Positions 15,127 to 23,124 of a stretch of DNA of 41,237 bases are shown piece by piece; position 1 is the first letter of the stretch; each line of letters opens with the position of its first letter. This DNA comes from Acidimicrobium ferrooxidans DSM 10331. GTDB taxonomy: Bacteria; Actinomycetota; Acidimicrobiia; Acidimicrobiales; Ilumatobacteraceae. Position numbers and translations under genes: made by a program. Under the pieces are notes generated by a model. That model worked only from the letters and a program-made list of their open reading frames with translations. It made no database searches and was not told where the DNA came from. The stretch covers positions 1-41,237 of the forward strand of contig CAMBDT010000002.1 of NCBI GenBank assembly GCA_945865395.1. The letters are read 5' to 3'.

Positions 15127-16577
15127 TTAATCCAATTCATCGAGCGCTGAATCGCCGTTTGCCAAGCCTCGTAGCCGAGAGCGACAGATTTTGGTTCAAA
15201 CTTTTGATCGAGTTGCCACGCTGCTGAAATCTCATCGGTCGAGCTCCAGACTTTTTCGCATAGCCCGGCCAAGAAGGCGGCGCCCATCGCGGTTGTTTCG
15301 AGTTGTTTGGGTCGCAGCACCGTGCAATTCAAATGATCGGCTTGAAGTTGAAGCATAAAGTCAACAACTGCGGCACCGCCATCAACTCGAAGGTCTTTGA
15401 TTTCTACGCCAGAAGCCGCGCTCATTGACTCGACGACGTCGCGAGTTTGAAAAACTATTGACTCGATTGTTGCACGAGCGATGTGAGCGCGGGTCGTGCC
15501 ACGAGTGATGCCAAAAATTGAACCTCGTGCGTATGGGTCCCACCACGGGCTGCCAAGACCTGCGAATGCTGGCACCAAAACAACGCCACCAGAATCTGCG
15601 ACCGACTGGGCAAGAGGGCCGATCTCTCTGGCGTGATCAATAATGTTTAGACCGTCACGCAGCCACTGAATTGCCGCGCCGGTTACAAAAATTGCGCCTT
15701 CCAGGGCGTACACGGGTTTTTGCGATTCAATCTGCCAAGCAACGGTTGTCAAGATGCCATTTTGTGGCTCAGGACACTTTGTGCCGACATTCATCAGCAC
15801 AAAACTGCCGGTGCCATATGTATTTTTTGTGGCGCCTGTCGTAAAACAAGCCTGACCGAAAAGCGCGGCTTGCTGGTCACCAGCGACGCCAGAAATCGGA
15901 ATTGAGTCGGGTAATGCACCGTGTTTAACTGTCAAACCGAATCTGCTGCTCGATGGCAAAACAGTCGGCAGGTTTTTTATCGGCACGTTCAGCAGTTCGC
16001 AGAGTTCTTCGCTCCAGCACATTTTGTTGATATTGAACAACATCGTGCGACTTGCGTTCGTTACATCAGTTACGAACGATTTGTGACCCGACAGTTTGAA
16101 GATAAGCCACGCGTCAATAGTGCCGAGGCATAAATCATCATCGACTTTTATTTCACGATTTCTAATCAACCACTCGAATTTGGTGCCCGAGAAATATGGG
16201 TCAAGTACCAGACCAGTTTGCTGTCGAACCGTTGTCAGATGATTGGTGAGTTGCTCGCAACGGTCAGCGGTACGCCGATCTTGCCAGACAATCGCCGAGC
16301 CATATGGCGCGCCAGATTTACGACTCCAGGCGACGACAGTTTCGCGTTGGTTCGTTATGCCGATCGCCGAGATTGGCTCGCTCAACTGACCGATCACTTC
16401 TTGCAACGTGACCAGCACTGCTTGCCAAATTTCTTCGGCATCGTGCTCGACCCAACCAGGCCGTGGAAAGAATTGCGTGAACTCGCGATATGAACTTAAT
16501 TCAGATGGTCCAGACGCACGAACGACCCGAGATCGAACACCAGTTGTGCCGGCGTCGATCGCAATTACAACACCCAT
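15123..16577 (-). CDS. glpK: Glycerol kinase
   Basis: This 484-aa FGGY kinase makes sn-glycerol 3-phosphate from glycerol and ATP. The ATPase start is VIAIDAGTTGVRSRVV. All glycerol-pocket residues of E. coli GlpK can be matched: NQRET, the Trp of VWQDRRTAD, the Tyr of DPYFSGTKFEW, and the Asp of GDQQAALFGQ. AYGTGSF-like YGTGSFVLMN and RVDGGAAVVDFM are also present. It is last in the operon after the inositol-phosphatase-like gene, 11 nt downstream. It supplies substrate for GlpD (4109-5764), encoded about 10 kb away. Confidence 0.95.
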   Translation of the reverse strand: MGVVIAIDAGTTGVRSRVVRASGPSELSSYREFTQFFPRPGWVEHDAEEIWQAVLVTLQEVIGQLSEPISAIGITNQRETVVAWSRKSGAPYGSAIVWQDRRTADRCEQLTNHLTTVRQQTGLVLDPYFSGTKFEWLIRNREIKVDDDLCLGTIDAWLIFKLSGHKSFVTDVTNASRTMLFNINKMCWSEELCELLNVPIKNLPTVLPSSSRFGLTVKHGALPDSIPISGVAGDQQAALFGQACFTTGATKNTYGTGSFVLMNVGTKCPEPQNGILTTVAWQIESQKPVYALEGAIFVTGAAIQWLRDGLNIIDHAREIGPLAQSVADSGGVVLVPAFAGLGSPWWDPYARGSIFGITRGTTRAHIARATIESIVFQTRDVVESMSAASGVEIKDLRVDGGAAVVDFMLQLQADHLNCTVLRPKQLETTAMGAAFLAGLCEKVWSSTDEISAAWQLDQKFEPKSVALGYEAWQTAIQRSMNWIN

Positions 16578-16588
16578 TTAACGAAACC

Positions 16589-17398
16589 CTAATCTGTCGA
16601 AGAACTTGAGATCACTAGTTGACTGAGCTGACTGAAAATATCTGGGCAGGTGACCATAAATTCTTTGGGTGAAGATTTGCCGCCAGAAAAATTGCCAGAC
16701 TTCGCGCCAGATTCAACCGCGATTAGTTCAGCCGCTGCGATATCCCACTGGTGCAAATTTTCTTCGAAGTATGCATCGAGTCGGCCGCAAGCCACAAAAC
16801 AGATGTCGATACTCGCTGCGCCGAAGCGCCGAATGTCGCGAACCTGATGAATAAATTTCGCCACGCGCTTCGACTGAATTGTTCGCTGTTCGGGCGAATA
16901 GCTAAAGCCGGTGCAAACGAGCGCTTTCGAAACGTCGCTAGTCGTGTTGCAAAAAATCTGGTTGTTGTTCAAGAACGCACCCTGCCCGCGAACGGCATGA
17001 AACATTTCATCAAGTGCGGCGATATAAACCGCACCAACTAATGGGCCGTTCTCATCGCTGACACCAATTGAGACGCTCCAACCTGGCAGGGCATACAGAA
17101 AATTCGTCGTACCATCAATCGGATCGATGCACCAAGTGATGCCGCTCGTGCCTGAGATTGAGGCGCCTTCTTCGCCGACGATCGCATCTTTTGGTCGACG
17201 ACTGCGAATTTCGCCAACGATATATTTTTCGGTGGCACGATCAAATTCGGTGACCATATCGGTGCTCGTGCTTTTAGTTTCAACTTGAGTCAGACCAGCA
17301 AGACGGCCCGCCAGGGCATTCTTTCCACCGGTCATGGCAAGTGTCTTGCAAATTTCTAGAAGTTCGTTCGCTAATTGCGGATCATTGGTTTTGCTCAC
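16589..17398 (-). CDS. Inositol-monophosphatase-family phosphatase
   Basis: This 269-aa, metal-dependent sugar phosphatase has the metal-1 site GEEG, motif A CIDPIDGTTNF (about residues 88-98) and motif B WDIAAAELIAVESGA (about 217-231), complete for the IMPase fold. Members release inositol from inositol 1-phosphate, needed for phosphatidylinositol, PIM lipids and mycothiol in actinobacteria; others act on histidinol phosphate or fructose bisphosphate. With a PimB'-like gene nearby, inositol is the likely substrate, by inference. The start is GTG, overlapping the TGA of the small membrane protein gene upstream (GTGA). Confidence 0.92.
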   Translation of the reverse strand: MSKTNDPQLANELLEICKTLAMTGGKNALAGRLAGLTQVETKSTSTDMVTEFDRATEKYIVGEIRSRRPKDAIVGEEGASISGTSGITWCIDPIDGTTNFLYALPGWSVSIGVSDENGPLVGAVYIAALDEMFHAVRGQGAFLNNNQIFCNTTSDVSKALVCTGFSYSPEQRTIQSKRVAKFIHQVRDIRRFGAASIDICFVACGRLDAYFEENLHQWDIAAAELIAVESGAKSGNFSGGKSSPKEFMVTCPDIFSQLSQLVISSSSTD

Positions 17399-17658
17399 TT
17401 ACGATCCTCAAGTTCTTTCCATTCTCCTGTTGCACGCAAGACCAAAACGGCGACCACGCCCATGCCAAAGGCACCAGTAACAGCGCCGATAATTAAACCA
17501 ATCGAGTTTGGAACATCGCAGTCACCTTGGCATTGCAAATCGACGAGTGTGAACCCAATCAACGCTCCGGCGACACCCGCAACAATTATCGAAACGAAAG
17601 CGACCACGCGAGCCAAAACAGATGGCAGGGCCGACAACCGACGGTCTTGTTGATTCAT
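17395..17658 (-). CDS. Small two-helix membrane protein
   Basis: This 87-aa protein has two predicted membrane helices (about residues 15-37, AFVSIIVAGVAGALIGFTLV; and 52-75, IGLIIGAVTGAFGMGVVAVL). They are joined by a short extracytoplasmic loop holding two cysteines (LQCQGDCDV), which could form a disulfide. Charged ends lie in the cytoplasm. I do not recognise the family. It is the first gene of the operon with the phosphatase and glpK and is divergent from dinB, with only 30 bp between, so the promoters must lie inside or overlap the genes. Confidence 0.75.
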   Translation of the reverse strand: MNQQDRRLSALPSVLARVVAFVSIIVAGVAGALIGFTLVDLQCQGDCDVPNSIGLIIGAVTGAFGMGVVAVLVLRATGEWKELEDRK

Positions 17659-17688
17659 GGGTATGAGTTTATGACTAGCGTCTGAATC

Positions 17689-18966
17689 GTGGAGATTTCA
17701 CGACCTGCAACCGTTAAAACGATTCTGCATGTCGATATGGACATGTTTTATGTCGCCGTTGAACTGCGTCGAAATCCGCAATTGCGCGGTCTGCCGGTAG
17801 TCGTTGGTGGCGACGGGTCGCGCGGTGTAGTGGCGGCTGCTTCATATGAGGCTCGTAGGTTCGGAGTGTTCTCGGCAATGTCCTCGGCTCAGGCCAAAAG
17901 ACTTTGTCCGCAAGCAATTTTTCTGCCTGGCGATCACGATCTTTACTCGCAAGTAAGTGCCGAAGTGTTCGAAGTGTTTCATACGATCACGCCGCTAGTC
18001 GAAGGGCTATCTCTGGACGAAGCATTTCTTGATGTCACTGGTGCGCGTCGCCTGTTGGGTGAAGGCACAAAAATAGCCGAAGAGATTCGAGTTCGAGTTA
18101 AGCAGGCGACTCAATTGACATGCAGTGTCGGGGTCGCACCGAATAAGTTTCTGGCGAAACTTGCGTCTGTCTTTGCAAAACCGCGGGCGAATCGCGATGG
18201 GATTGAACCAGGGCACGGTGTTTATGAAGTGCAGTTTGGTCGTGAACTTGAATTTCTTCACCCACTGGCAGTCGAGTCGCTGTGGGGGGTTGGCCCTGTG
18301 ACGCTCGAAAAGCTTGCGGCGCTGTCAATCAAGACGGTAGGTGATGTCGCCAAGTTTGATCGCAAGATCTTGCTCACAGTACTTGGCAATTCTCTTGGTG
18401 AACACTTGTTCGAACTTTCACAAGGCATCGACGACAGATCGGTCGAGCCAGATCGTGATGCAAAATCAATTGGCCACGAAGAGACTTTTTCAACAGACAT
18501 CAAAGATCTTGCTGTTGCTCAGGTGCAATTGTTGCGACTTGCTGACGCCGTTTCGGCGCGATGCCGAAATGCAGGTGTCGGCGCAAGGACGATTTCGTTG
18601 AAGATCAAGTTTGCAGATTTTCAAGTCATAACTCGCGCGGCAAGTGTCGAGTTTCCGGTTGTGACTACGCAGGCGATGATGCGTCTTGTCGAGCCATTAT
18701 TGCGAGAAATCGACATCTCTGGAGGTGTTCGACTTCTGGGCATTAGCGCGCGAAATCTGGTCGAGCCCGAGATGCAACTAAGTCTGTTTGATAATGCGTC
18801 CGAGAAATCAACAGCAAATGAACTTGACGCTGCATGGAGTTCGACGACATCGGCGATTGATGGCATCCGTGACAAATTTGGCGACGCGGCGATCAAACCG
18901 GCAAGTGCATTAAGTCATAAGCGCAAACCGGGCTCGTCTAAATGGGGGCCAAGCGACCCCAACTAG
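17689..18966 (+). CDS. dinB: DNA polymerase IV (Y-family)
   Basis: This 425-aa translesion polymerase has the palm motifs ILHVDMDMFYVAVE and LSLDEAFLDVTG, which supply the catalytic Asp and Glu residues. YEARRFGVFSAMSS and CSVGVAPNKFLAKLAS are also Y-family signatures. The little-finger domain follows, and MQLSLFD near residue 363 is a sliding-clamp binding motif. The start is GTG 17689. I see no obvious LexA box in the 30-bp upstream gap, so SOS control is not supported here. DUF3040 follows after 72 nt. Confidence 0.96.
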   Translation: MEISRPATVKTILHVDMDMFYVAVELRRNPQLRGLPVVVGGDGSRGVVAAASYEARRFGVFSAMSSAQAKRLCPQAIFLPGDHDLYSQVSAEVFEVFHTITPLVEGLSLDEAFLDVTGARRLLGEGTKIAEEIRVRVKQATQLTCSVGVAPNKFLAKLASVFAKPRANRDGIEPGHGVYEVQFGRELEFLHPLAVESLWGVGPVTLEKLAALSIKTVGDVAKFDRKILLTVLGNSLGEHLFELSQGIDDRSVEPDRDAKSIGHEETFSTDIKDLAVAQVQLLRLADAVSARCRNAGVGARTISLKIKFADFQVITRAASVEFPVVTTQAMMRLVEPLLREIDISGGVRLLGISARNLVEPEMQLSLFDNASEKSTANELDAAWSSTTSAIDGIRDKFGDAAIKPASALSHKRKPGSSKWGPSDPN

Positions 18967-19038
18967 CAAGAAATTTCTCTTGCGAAGTGCCTACACTCGT
19001 GAGAAGATATAGCACGCAATACTCTCATCGGAGGCACT

Positions 19039-19392
19039 TTGCCATTATCAGATAACGAACAACAGATTCTTCGCCAGATTGAGCAAGATCTCAAAACTGA
19101 CGAGAAATTCGCACAGGCCGTTTCTTCAAAAGGTCTGTATCGTCATTCGGCGCGCACAGCATGGTGGGCAGGTGTCGGCATCGTTGCCTCTCTTGGTTTG
19201 ACAATCGTTGGTCTTCAGTTTCATTTTCTTTTGGCGTTCGCGGGGTTCTTGGCGATGTTGGGTTGTGCACTAATCGTCGAGCGTCAATTGCGGGCAATGT
19301 CGAAGGTCGGTCTTCGAGATGTTGCTGAGTCATTGCGGGCTCAACGCGCCAACGCGCAGCGTATGCGCGAAAAATTCACGCGCGAGCGGTAA
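19039..19392 (+). CDS. DUF3040 membrane protein
   Basis: This 117-aa protein of the actinobacterial DUF3040 family opens with PLSDNEQQILRQIEQDL, the family hallmark. Two adjacent membrane helices follow (about residues 42-82), then a basic C-terminal tail rich in Arg. The start is TTG 19039 with GGAGG (19030-19034) four bases upstream. It lies between dinB and the cell-wall cluster, as such genes do in other actinobacteria. The function is unknown; a small cytoplasm-facing membrane protein is all that can be said. The 72-nt gap before it holds a weak CAAGA/TCTTG inverted repeat (18967-18982) only. Confidence 0.92.
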   Translation: MPLSDNEQQILRQIEQDLKTDEKFAQAVSSKGLYRHSARTAWWAGVGIVASLGLTIVGLQFHFLLAFAGFLAMLGCALIVERQLRAMSKVGLRDVAESLRAQRANAQRMREKFTRER

Positions 19393-19401
19393 AGAGTTCG
19401 C

Positions 19402-20262
19402 GTGAGCAAGCGCGGCTATCTTGCAGTTGACATCGGTGGCACCAAACTTTCTGTCGGAGTCGTTTCGTTAACAGGCGAAGTTTTATCGCACGGTCGAGCG
19501 TTGACACCACAAGTCAATGTCTGGCAAGCACTGCAAGATCTGATTAAATCGCAAGTCGCCGAATCAAGTGTTGACTTAGTGGCTTGTGGTGTTGGGTGTG
19601 GTGGGCCGATTTCGCCGCTCGGCGAACTGGTTTCGACGTTGCACATCCCCGAGTGGCGCGACTTTCCATTGCGTGCAAAGTTGCAACACTTATTACAGAT
19701 GCCCGTATATATAGACGGCGACGCCAAAGCTTTGGTGCAAGGCGAAGTTTGGTGTGGCGCGGTGGTTGGTCAAACAGACGTGATCGGCATGGTTGTTTCA
19801 ACAGGCGTAGGTGGCGGAATCATTTCGCAGGGAAAAGTTCTAGACGGGCGAAGTGGCAACGCCGGACACATCGGTCATGTGATCGTCGTGCCCGACGGCA
19901 GATTGTGTGCCTGTGGTTCGCGCGGTTGTCTCGAGGCACATGCTTCTGGTCGATCGATTGAAGCGATAACCGGCAAACCTTCGGCGCAAGCGAGTGCGCA
20001 AGTCATCGCCGAAACGGGCCGGCTTGTGGCTCGAGCTTTGGTCAGTGTCGGGGCCGCAGTCGATTTGCGCAGTGCGGTTATTGCCGGTTCGGTTGCCTTT
20101 GGCTTTGGCAAACCATTTTTTGACTCAGTGCAAAACGAGTTGGATCGTTCGGCAAAAATCGGCTTTGTTCAGGGTTTCACTGTTTGCCCTGCGGGACTTG
20201 GCCCGCTTTCGCCGCTCGTTGGGGCAGCAGCAGTGGCTCGCAATCTAGGCTGTGAAACATGA
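19402..20262 (+). CDS. ROK-family sugar kinase (second)
   Basis: This 286-aa protein has the phosphate loop VDIGGTKLSVGV, the catalytic Asp in IDGDAKALVQG, STGVGGGI, and the zinc motif CACGSRGCLEAHASG. It is a paralogue of the ROK kinase at 14266-15126, with the same length but clearly different sequence. There is no winged helix, so it should be an enzyme. The sugar is unknown; glucose or an N-acyl-amino sugar would fit the family. The start is GTG 19402, nine bases after DUF3040, and it overlaps the acyl-CoA dehydrogenase start (ATGA). Confidence 0.88.
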   Translation: MSKRGYLAVDIGGTKLSVGVVSLTGEVLSHGRALTPQVNVWQALQDLIKSQVAESSVDLVACGVGCGGPISPLGELVSTLHIPEWRDFPLRAKLQHLLQMPVYIDGDAKALVQGEVWCGAVVGQTDVIGMVVSTGVGGGIISQGKVLDGRSGNAGHIGHVIVVPDGRLCACGSRGCLEAHASGRSIEAITGKPSAQASAQVIAETGRLVARALVSVGAAVDLRSAVIAGSVAFGFGKPFFDSVQNELDRSAKIGFVQGFTVCPAGLGPLSPLVGAAAVARNLGCET

Positions 20263-21479
20263 AACCCGTCTATGAACTTCAAGCCGAAGAGTACCGCGAA
20301 AAGGTTCAAGCATTTTTGGCGGAAAAACTTCCATCAAATTGGCAGGGCATCGGCTCAATGGAAGGCAAGGCAGTCGAAGAGTTTGTTGCTCAGTGGCGAA
20401 ACACTTTGGCGACGAGTCCATATCTCGCGCCTGGTTGGCCCGTTGAATACGGCGGTGGTGGTCTTTCAGCGCTCGAACAAGTAATCGTCGCCGAAGAGTT
20501 TGCGCGCGCCGGTGTGCCGACTGGTTCTTTCAACGACACATTCGGCATTCAGATGCTCGGCAACACTTTGTTGATTTGGGGCACCGAAGAACAAAAGCGC
20601 CATTACTTGCCAAGAATTATCTCGGGTCAAGATGTTTGGTGCCAGGGTTACAGCGAGCCAAACGCCGGCTCAGACCTCGGCAATGTTGCTTTGAAGGCAA
20701 CTCTCGACGGTGACCAATTCATTTTGAATGGGCAAAAGATTTGGACATCAGCTGGGCAGTATGCAACTCATATTTTTACTCTCGCGCGCACCAACCCAGA
20801 TGCGCCGAAGCACAAAGGTATTTCGTTCATGTTGGTTGATATGCGTCAACCAGGCATCGAAGTTCGACCGATCAAGATGCTTTCGGGTGAGAGCGAATTC
20901 AACGAAGTGTTTTATACAGATGCGACATGTCCGAAAGACAACATCGTCGGTGGGCTGAACAATGGCTGGGCAGTGGCGATGTCGTTGCTCGGCTACGAAC
21001 GCGGTGAGGCAGCGGCGACACTTTCAATCAAGTATCAAGCCGAAATCGAGCGATTGATCGAATTGGCCCAAGAACGCGGTGTAGCCAACGACCCACGAAT
21101 TCGTCAGCGCCTAAGTGATTGTTATGGCAAAGTTCAAATCATGAAATATCTCGGCTTGCGCACGCTGACAAAATTTGTCGCCGGTCATCATCCCGGGCCG
21201 GACGGTGCAATCTCGAAACTTTATTGGAGCGAGTATCACAAGACGGTCACCGAATTGGCAATGGATATCCTCGGCGCCGACGGTTTGGTGCCCGTGGGTC
21301 GCAAACCGATGACGACTTTTCAGACTGACGAGGCAGGTGCGAAGAACAGCACGATGAGTTGGGCGATGACTTTTTTGAATGCTCGCGCTGGCACGATCTA
21401 CGCAGGCTCTTCGCAAGTGCAGCGCAATATCATTGGCGAGATGGTGCTTGGGCTACCCAAAGAGCCAAAACCTAACTGA
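20259..21479 (+). CDS. Acyl-CoA dehydrogenase family flavoprotein
   Basis: This 406-aa, FAD-dependent enzyme forms a trans-2 double bond in an acyl-CoA. Seen are WPVEYGGGGLSALEQVIVAE, the FAD/substrate loop QGYSEPNAGSDLGNVALKA, LNGQKIWTSAGQYA, and the C-terminal IYAGSSQVQRNIIGEMVLGLP. Where medium-chain enzymes place the catalytic Glu (YEGT), this protein has Ala. A Glu in LLGYERGEAA could serve instead, as in isovaleryl-CoA and long-chain enzymes, or this may be a FadE-type subunit of a heteromer. The substrate is unknown. It is translationally coupled to the ROK gene. Confidence 0.93.
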   Translation: MKPVYELQAEEYREKVQAFLAEKLPSNWQGIGSMEGKAVEEFVAQWRNTLATSPYLAPGWPVEYGGGGLSALEQVIVAEEFARAGVPTGSFNDTFGIQMLGNTLLIWGTEEQKRHYLPRIISGQDVWCQGYSEPNAGSDLGNVALKATLDGDQFILNGQKIWTSAGQYATHIFTLARTNPDAPKHKGISFMLVDMRQPGIEVRPIKMLSGESEFNEVFYTDATCPKDNIVGGLNNGWAVAMSLLGYERGEAAATLSIKYQAEIERLIELAQERGVANDPRIRQRLSDCYGKVQIMKYLGLRTLTKFVAGHHPGPDGAISKLYWSEYHKTVTELAMDILGADGLVPVGRKPMTTFQTDEAGAKNSTMSWAMTFLNARAGTIYAGSSQVQRNIIGEMVLGLPKEPKPN

Positions 21480-21482
21480 CTC

Positions 21483-21740
21483 ATGGCGACACTTTCGACC
21501 ATGAAATCTGGTGCGTCGATTGTCTGCGCAGTTGCAAAGCGCCCGCAACTTTGGACTGTCGCTGCGACTCAACTATTTCGTCTCGCTCCGCGAAGTTGGT
21601 GGCGGCGGTCGCCGTTCTTGCCGATACCGAACAAACATTATTTGAGGTTTCGCACGCAAACTCAATATGGCGGCGATGCACATCAAATTGAAGTCAAAGA
21701 TGTTCTCAGTTACTTAAACTGGCTTCGAGATCTTCGATGA
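21483..21740 (+). CDS. Small conserved protein upstream of HNH nuclease
   Basis: This 85-aa protein has the distinctive block RLAPRSWWRRSPFLPIPNKH followed by YLRFRTQTQYGGD, a Trp/Pro-rich segment I recall in uncharacterised actinobacterial proteins. It is strongly basic in the first half and ends in a short helix (VKDVLSYLNWLRDLR). There is no signal peptide. It starts three bases after the acyl-CoA dehydrogenase stop and overlaps the HNH gene (ATGA), so it is almost certainly expressed. The function is unknown. Confidence 0.75.
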   Translation: MATLSTMKSGASIVCAVAKRPQLWTVAATQLFRLAPRSWWRRSPFLPIPNKHYLRFRTQTQYGGDAHQIEVKDVLSYLNWLRDLR

Positions 21741-22234
21741 GAAGCGCACTTGTCTTGAATGCCACATTTGAACCGCTGTCGATTGTGCCTGCGCGACGAG
21801 CAATTTGTTTGGTGCTGTCAGACAAAGCCGAAATCATCGAAGAAGATGGCACACAGATTAGAGCAGAAACTTTTGTCATGCCCGGGCCTTTAGTTATCAG
21901 GCTGCGCTATGTCGTCAAGGTGCCGTATCACCGACGCACAGCAATGTCGAGACGCGCAATTTTTGCTCGCGATAATCACCGTTGCCAATATTGTGGTGCG
22001 CACGCCGACAGCATCGATCATGTGATGCCGCGTTCTCGTGGCGGCATGCACGTCTGGGAGAACGTCACCGCTGCGTGCCGAGGTTGCAATCTGAAAAAGC
22101 GAGATCGAACCCCGCAAGAAGCAGGCATGGCTCTTGCTAATCAGCCTCATACGCCTCGTGAACTCGCATGGGTGACGGTTTCTGTGGGGCGAGTGCCCGA
22201 AGAGTGGAAGCAATACTTGGCGTTCGCCTCTTAA
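21737..22234 (+). CDS. HNH endonuclease family protein
   Basis: This 165-aa protein has a central HNH/treble-clef domain: CQYCGAHADSIDHVMPRSRGG, then NVTAACRGCNLKKRDRTPQEA. The two CxxC pairs should hold zinc, and the DHV His with the Asn of WENV form the nuclease centre. The N-terminal VLNATFEPLSIVPARRAI is typical of a stand-alone chromosomal subgroup widespread in actinobacteria and cyanobacteria. No restriction or phage genes are nearby, so a housekeeping DNA role is more likely than defence. The function is not established. Confidence 0.92.
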   Translation: MRSALVLNATFEPLSIVPARRAICLVLSDKAEIIEEDGTQIRAETFVMPGPLVIRLRYVVKVPYHRRTAMSRRAIFARDNHRCQYCGAHADSIDHVMPRSRGGMHVWENVTAACRGCNLKKRDRTPQEAGMALANQPHTPRELAWVTVSVGRVPEEWKQYLAFAS

Positions 22235-22240
22235 TCTTGG

Positions 22241-22933
22241 ATGAGTGAATGGCGGTTTAATCATCTGCGAGATTCTGCAGAATCCATTCACGGTCGTGAA
22301 CTGCCGGCAGAGCGCGCAATCTGGCGTGCCTCAATTATCGAGTCGGCTGTCGTATTGGGCTCGAAACAAAACCTAGACATCGTTAATCAAGCCGCTTGCC
22401 AACGAGACGGCATTGCAGCCGTGCGACGACGAAGTGGCGGCGGGGTTGTCGTATTGAATGCCGATGCGCATTTATGGATCGATTTTGTGGTGCCGCGTGA
22501 CGACGAACTTTGGCGAGACGATGTCGGCGAATCAATGTGGTGGGTGGGTGAACTTTGGGCAGATGCTTTGGCAAAATGCGAAATCGCAGACCGCGATCAA
22601 CTGCGTGTGCATCGTGGCGGTCTCGAGCGATCAACGCTCTCTGACTTGATTTGTTTTGGTGGGCTCGGCCCAGGCGAGGTCACTTTGCACGGTCAGAAAC
22701 TCGTCGGCATCTCGCAGCGTCGCACTCGTGAGATGGCCCGTTTTCAATGTGTCGTGCACCAGCGCTGGTCGCCAAATCTTTATCGAGAATATTTGCTGTT
22801 TGACAAAATTGAACAGCACGTAAGTAGCCGATCAATCTCGCTTGACGCCGAGATTTCGAATATTGCCGTCGCCGAGGTGTCTGGTTTGAACCAGATCGCC
22901 GAAGCGATAGTCGAACTCGCTTCGTTTATTTAG
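22241..22933 (+). CDS. Lipoate-protein ligase A family protein
   Basis: This 230-aa protein of the biotin/lipoate transferase fold has the family block AAVRRRSGGGVVVLNADAHLW, then LCFGGLGPGEVTLHGQKLVGISQRRTR, where Lys of QKLVG is the expected catalytic or adenylate-contacting residue. Members attach lipoate or octanoate to E2 or GcvH subunits. At 230 residues it lacks the small accessory domain of LplA, so it could be an octanoyl or lipoyl transferase or a separate-domain ligase. It is the last gene before the cell-wall cluster. Exact chemistry is inferred from family only. Confidence 0.85.
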   Translation: MSEWRFNHLRDSAESIHGRELPAERAIWRASIIESAVVLGSKQNLDIVNQAACQRDGIAAVRRRSGGGVVVLNADAHLWIDFVVPRDDELWRDDVGESMWWVGELWADALAKCEIADRDQLRVHRGGLERSTLSDLICFGGLGPGEVTLHGQKLVGISQRRTREMARFQCVVHQRWSPNLYREYLLFDKIEQHVSSRSISLDAEISNIAVAEVSGLNQIAEAIVELASFI

Positions 22934-22970
22934 TCGCTGAACCCGGCGTCTAACCCGTTAATCAACAGTG

Positions 22971-22990
22971 ATTTTTGGCTGCCCAAAAAT
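22971..22990. repeat. 8-bp perfect inverted repeat after lipoate-ligase gene
   Basis: ATTTTTGG and CCAAAAAT flank a four-base loop CTGC. It sits 37 bases after the upstream stop and just before the MraZ-box array. There is no T-run on the plus strand after it, so it is a weak terminator at best; it could be a protein site. Confidence 0.45.
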
Positions 22991-23000
22991 ATCCAAAAAA

Positions 23001-23050
23001 AGTGGGGAAAAGTGGTGAAAGGTGTTTGACAGTGGGGGTTAGTGGGGATA
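23001..23050 (+). promoter_or_regulatory. MraZ box: 10-bp direct repeats before mraZ
   Basis: Five units start at 23001, 23011, 23021, 23031 and 23041: AGTGGGGAAA, AGTGGTGAAA, GGTGTTTGAC, AGTGGGGGTT and AGTGGGGATA. Four keep the AGTGG core; the third is degenerate. MraZ proteins are known to bind TGGG-type repeats with 10-bp period at their own promoters, so this is the expected autoregulatory site. The array overlaps the -35 box and spacer of the promoter, which favours repression. Confidence 0.88.
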
Positions 23051-23054
23051 TAGT
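23026..23054 (+). promoter_or_regulatory. Main promoter of the division/cell-wall cluster
   Basis: The consensus -35 TTGACA (23026-23031) and TATAGT -10 (23049-23054) are separated by exactly 17 bases, giving a start near 23061 and a leader of about 64 nt. This is the best promoter match in the window. Its -35 replaces the third MraZ repeat. Confidence 0.85.
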
Positions 23055-23080
23055 CATTGTTGGGTATTAGGGGGAGCTCT

Positions 23081-23105
23081 AAAACCCAGTAACTAATGGG
23101 GTTTT
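23081..23105 (+). promoter_or_regulatory. Hairpin in the mraZ leader
   Basis: AAAACCC (23081-23087) pairs perfectly with GGGTTTT (23099-23105) across an 11-base loop. The GGAGG ribosome site (23116-23120) starts 11 bases after the stem. It may affect mRNA stability or translation; this is inferred. Confidence 0.4.
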
Positions 23106-23124
23106 GGGACAAGGCGGAGGAACA

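Noticed and set aside
17659-17688. LexA/SOS box in the 30-bp gap before dinB
   Set aside because: No GAAC-N4-GTTC-like palindrome is visible there.
22971-22990. Intrinsic terminator of the dinB-to-lipoate-ligase operon
   Set aside because: The stem is mostly A-T pairs and no T-run follows on the plus strand; listed only as an inverted repeat.
23003-23050. 10-bp repeats as a CRISPR or replication iteron array
   Set aside because: Units are too short for CRISPR and there are no spacers or cas genes. The position before mraZ explains them as MraZ sites.
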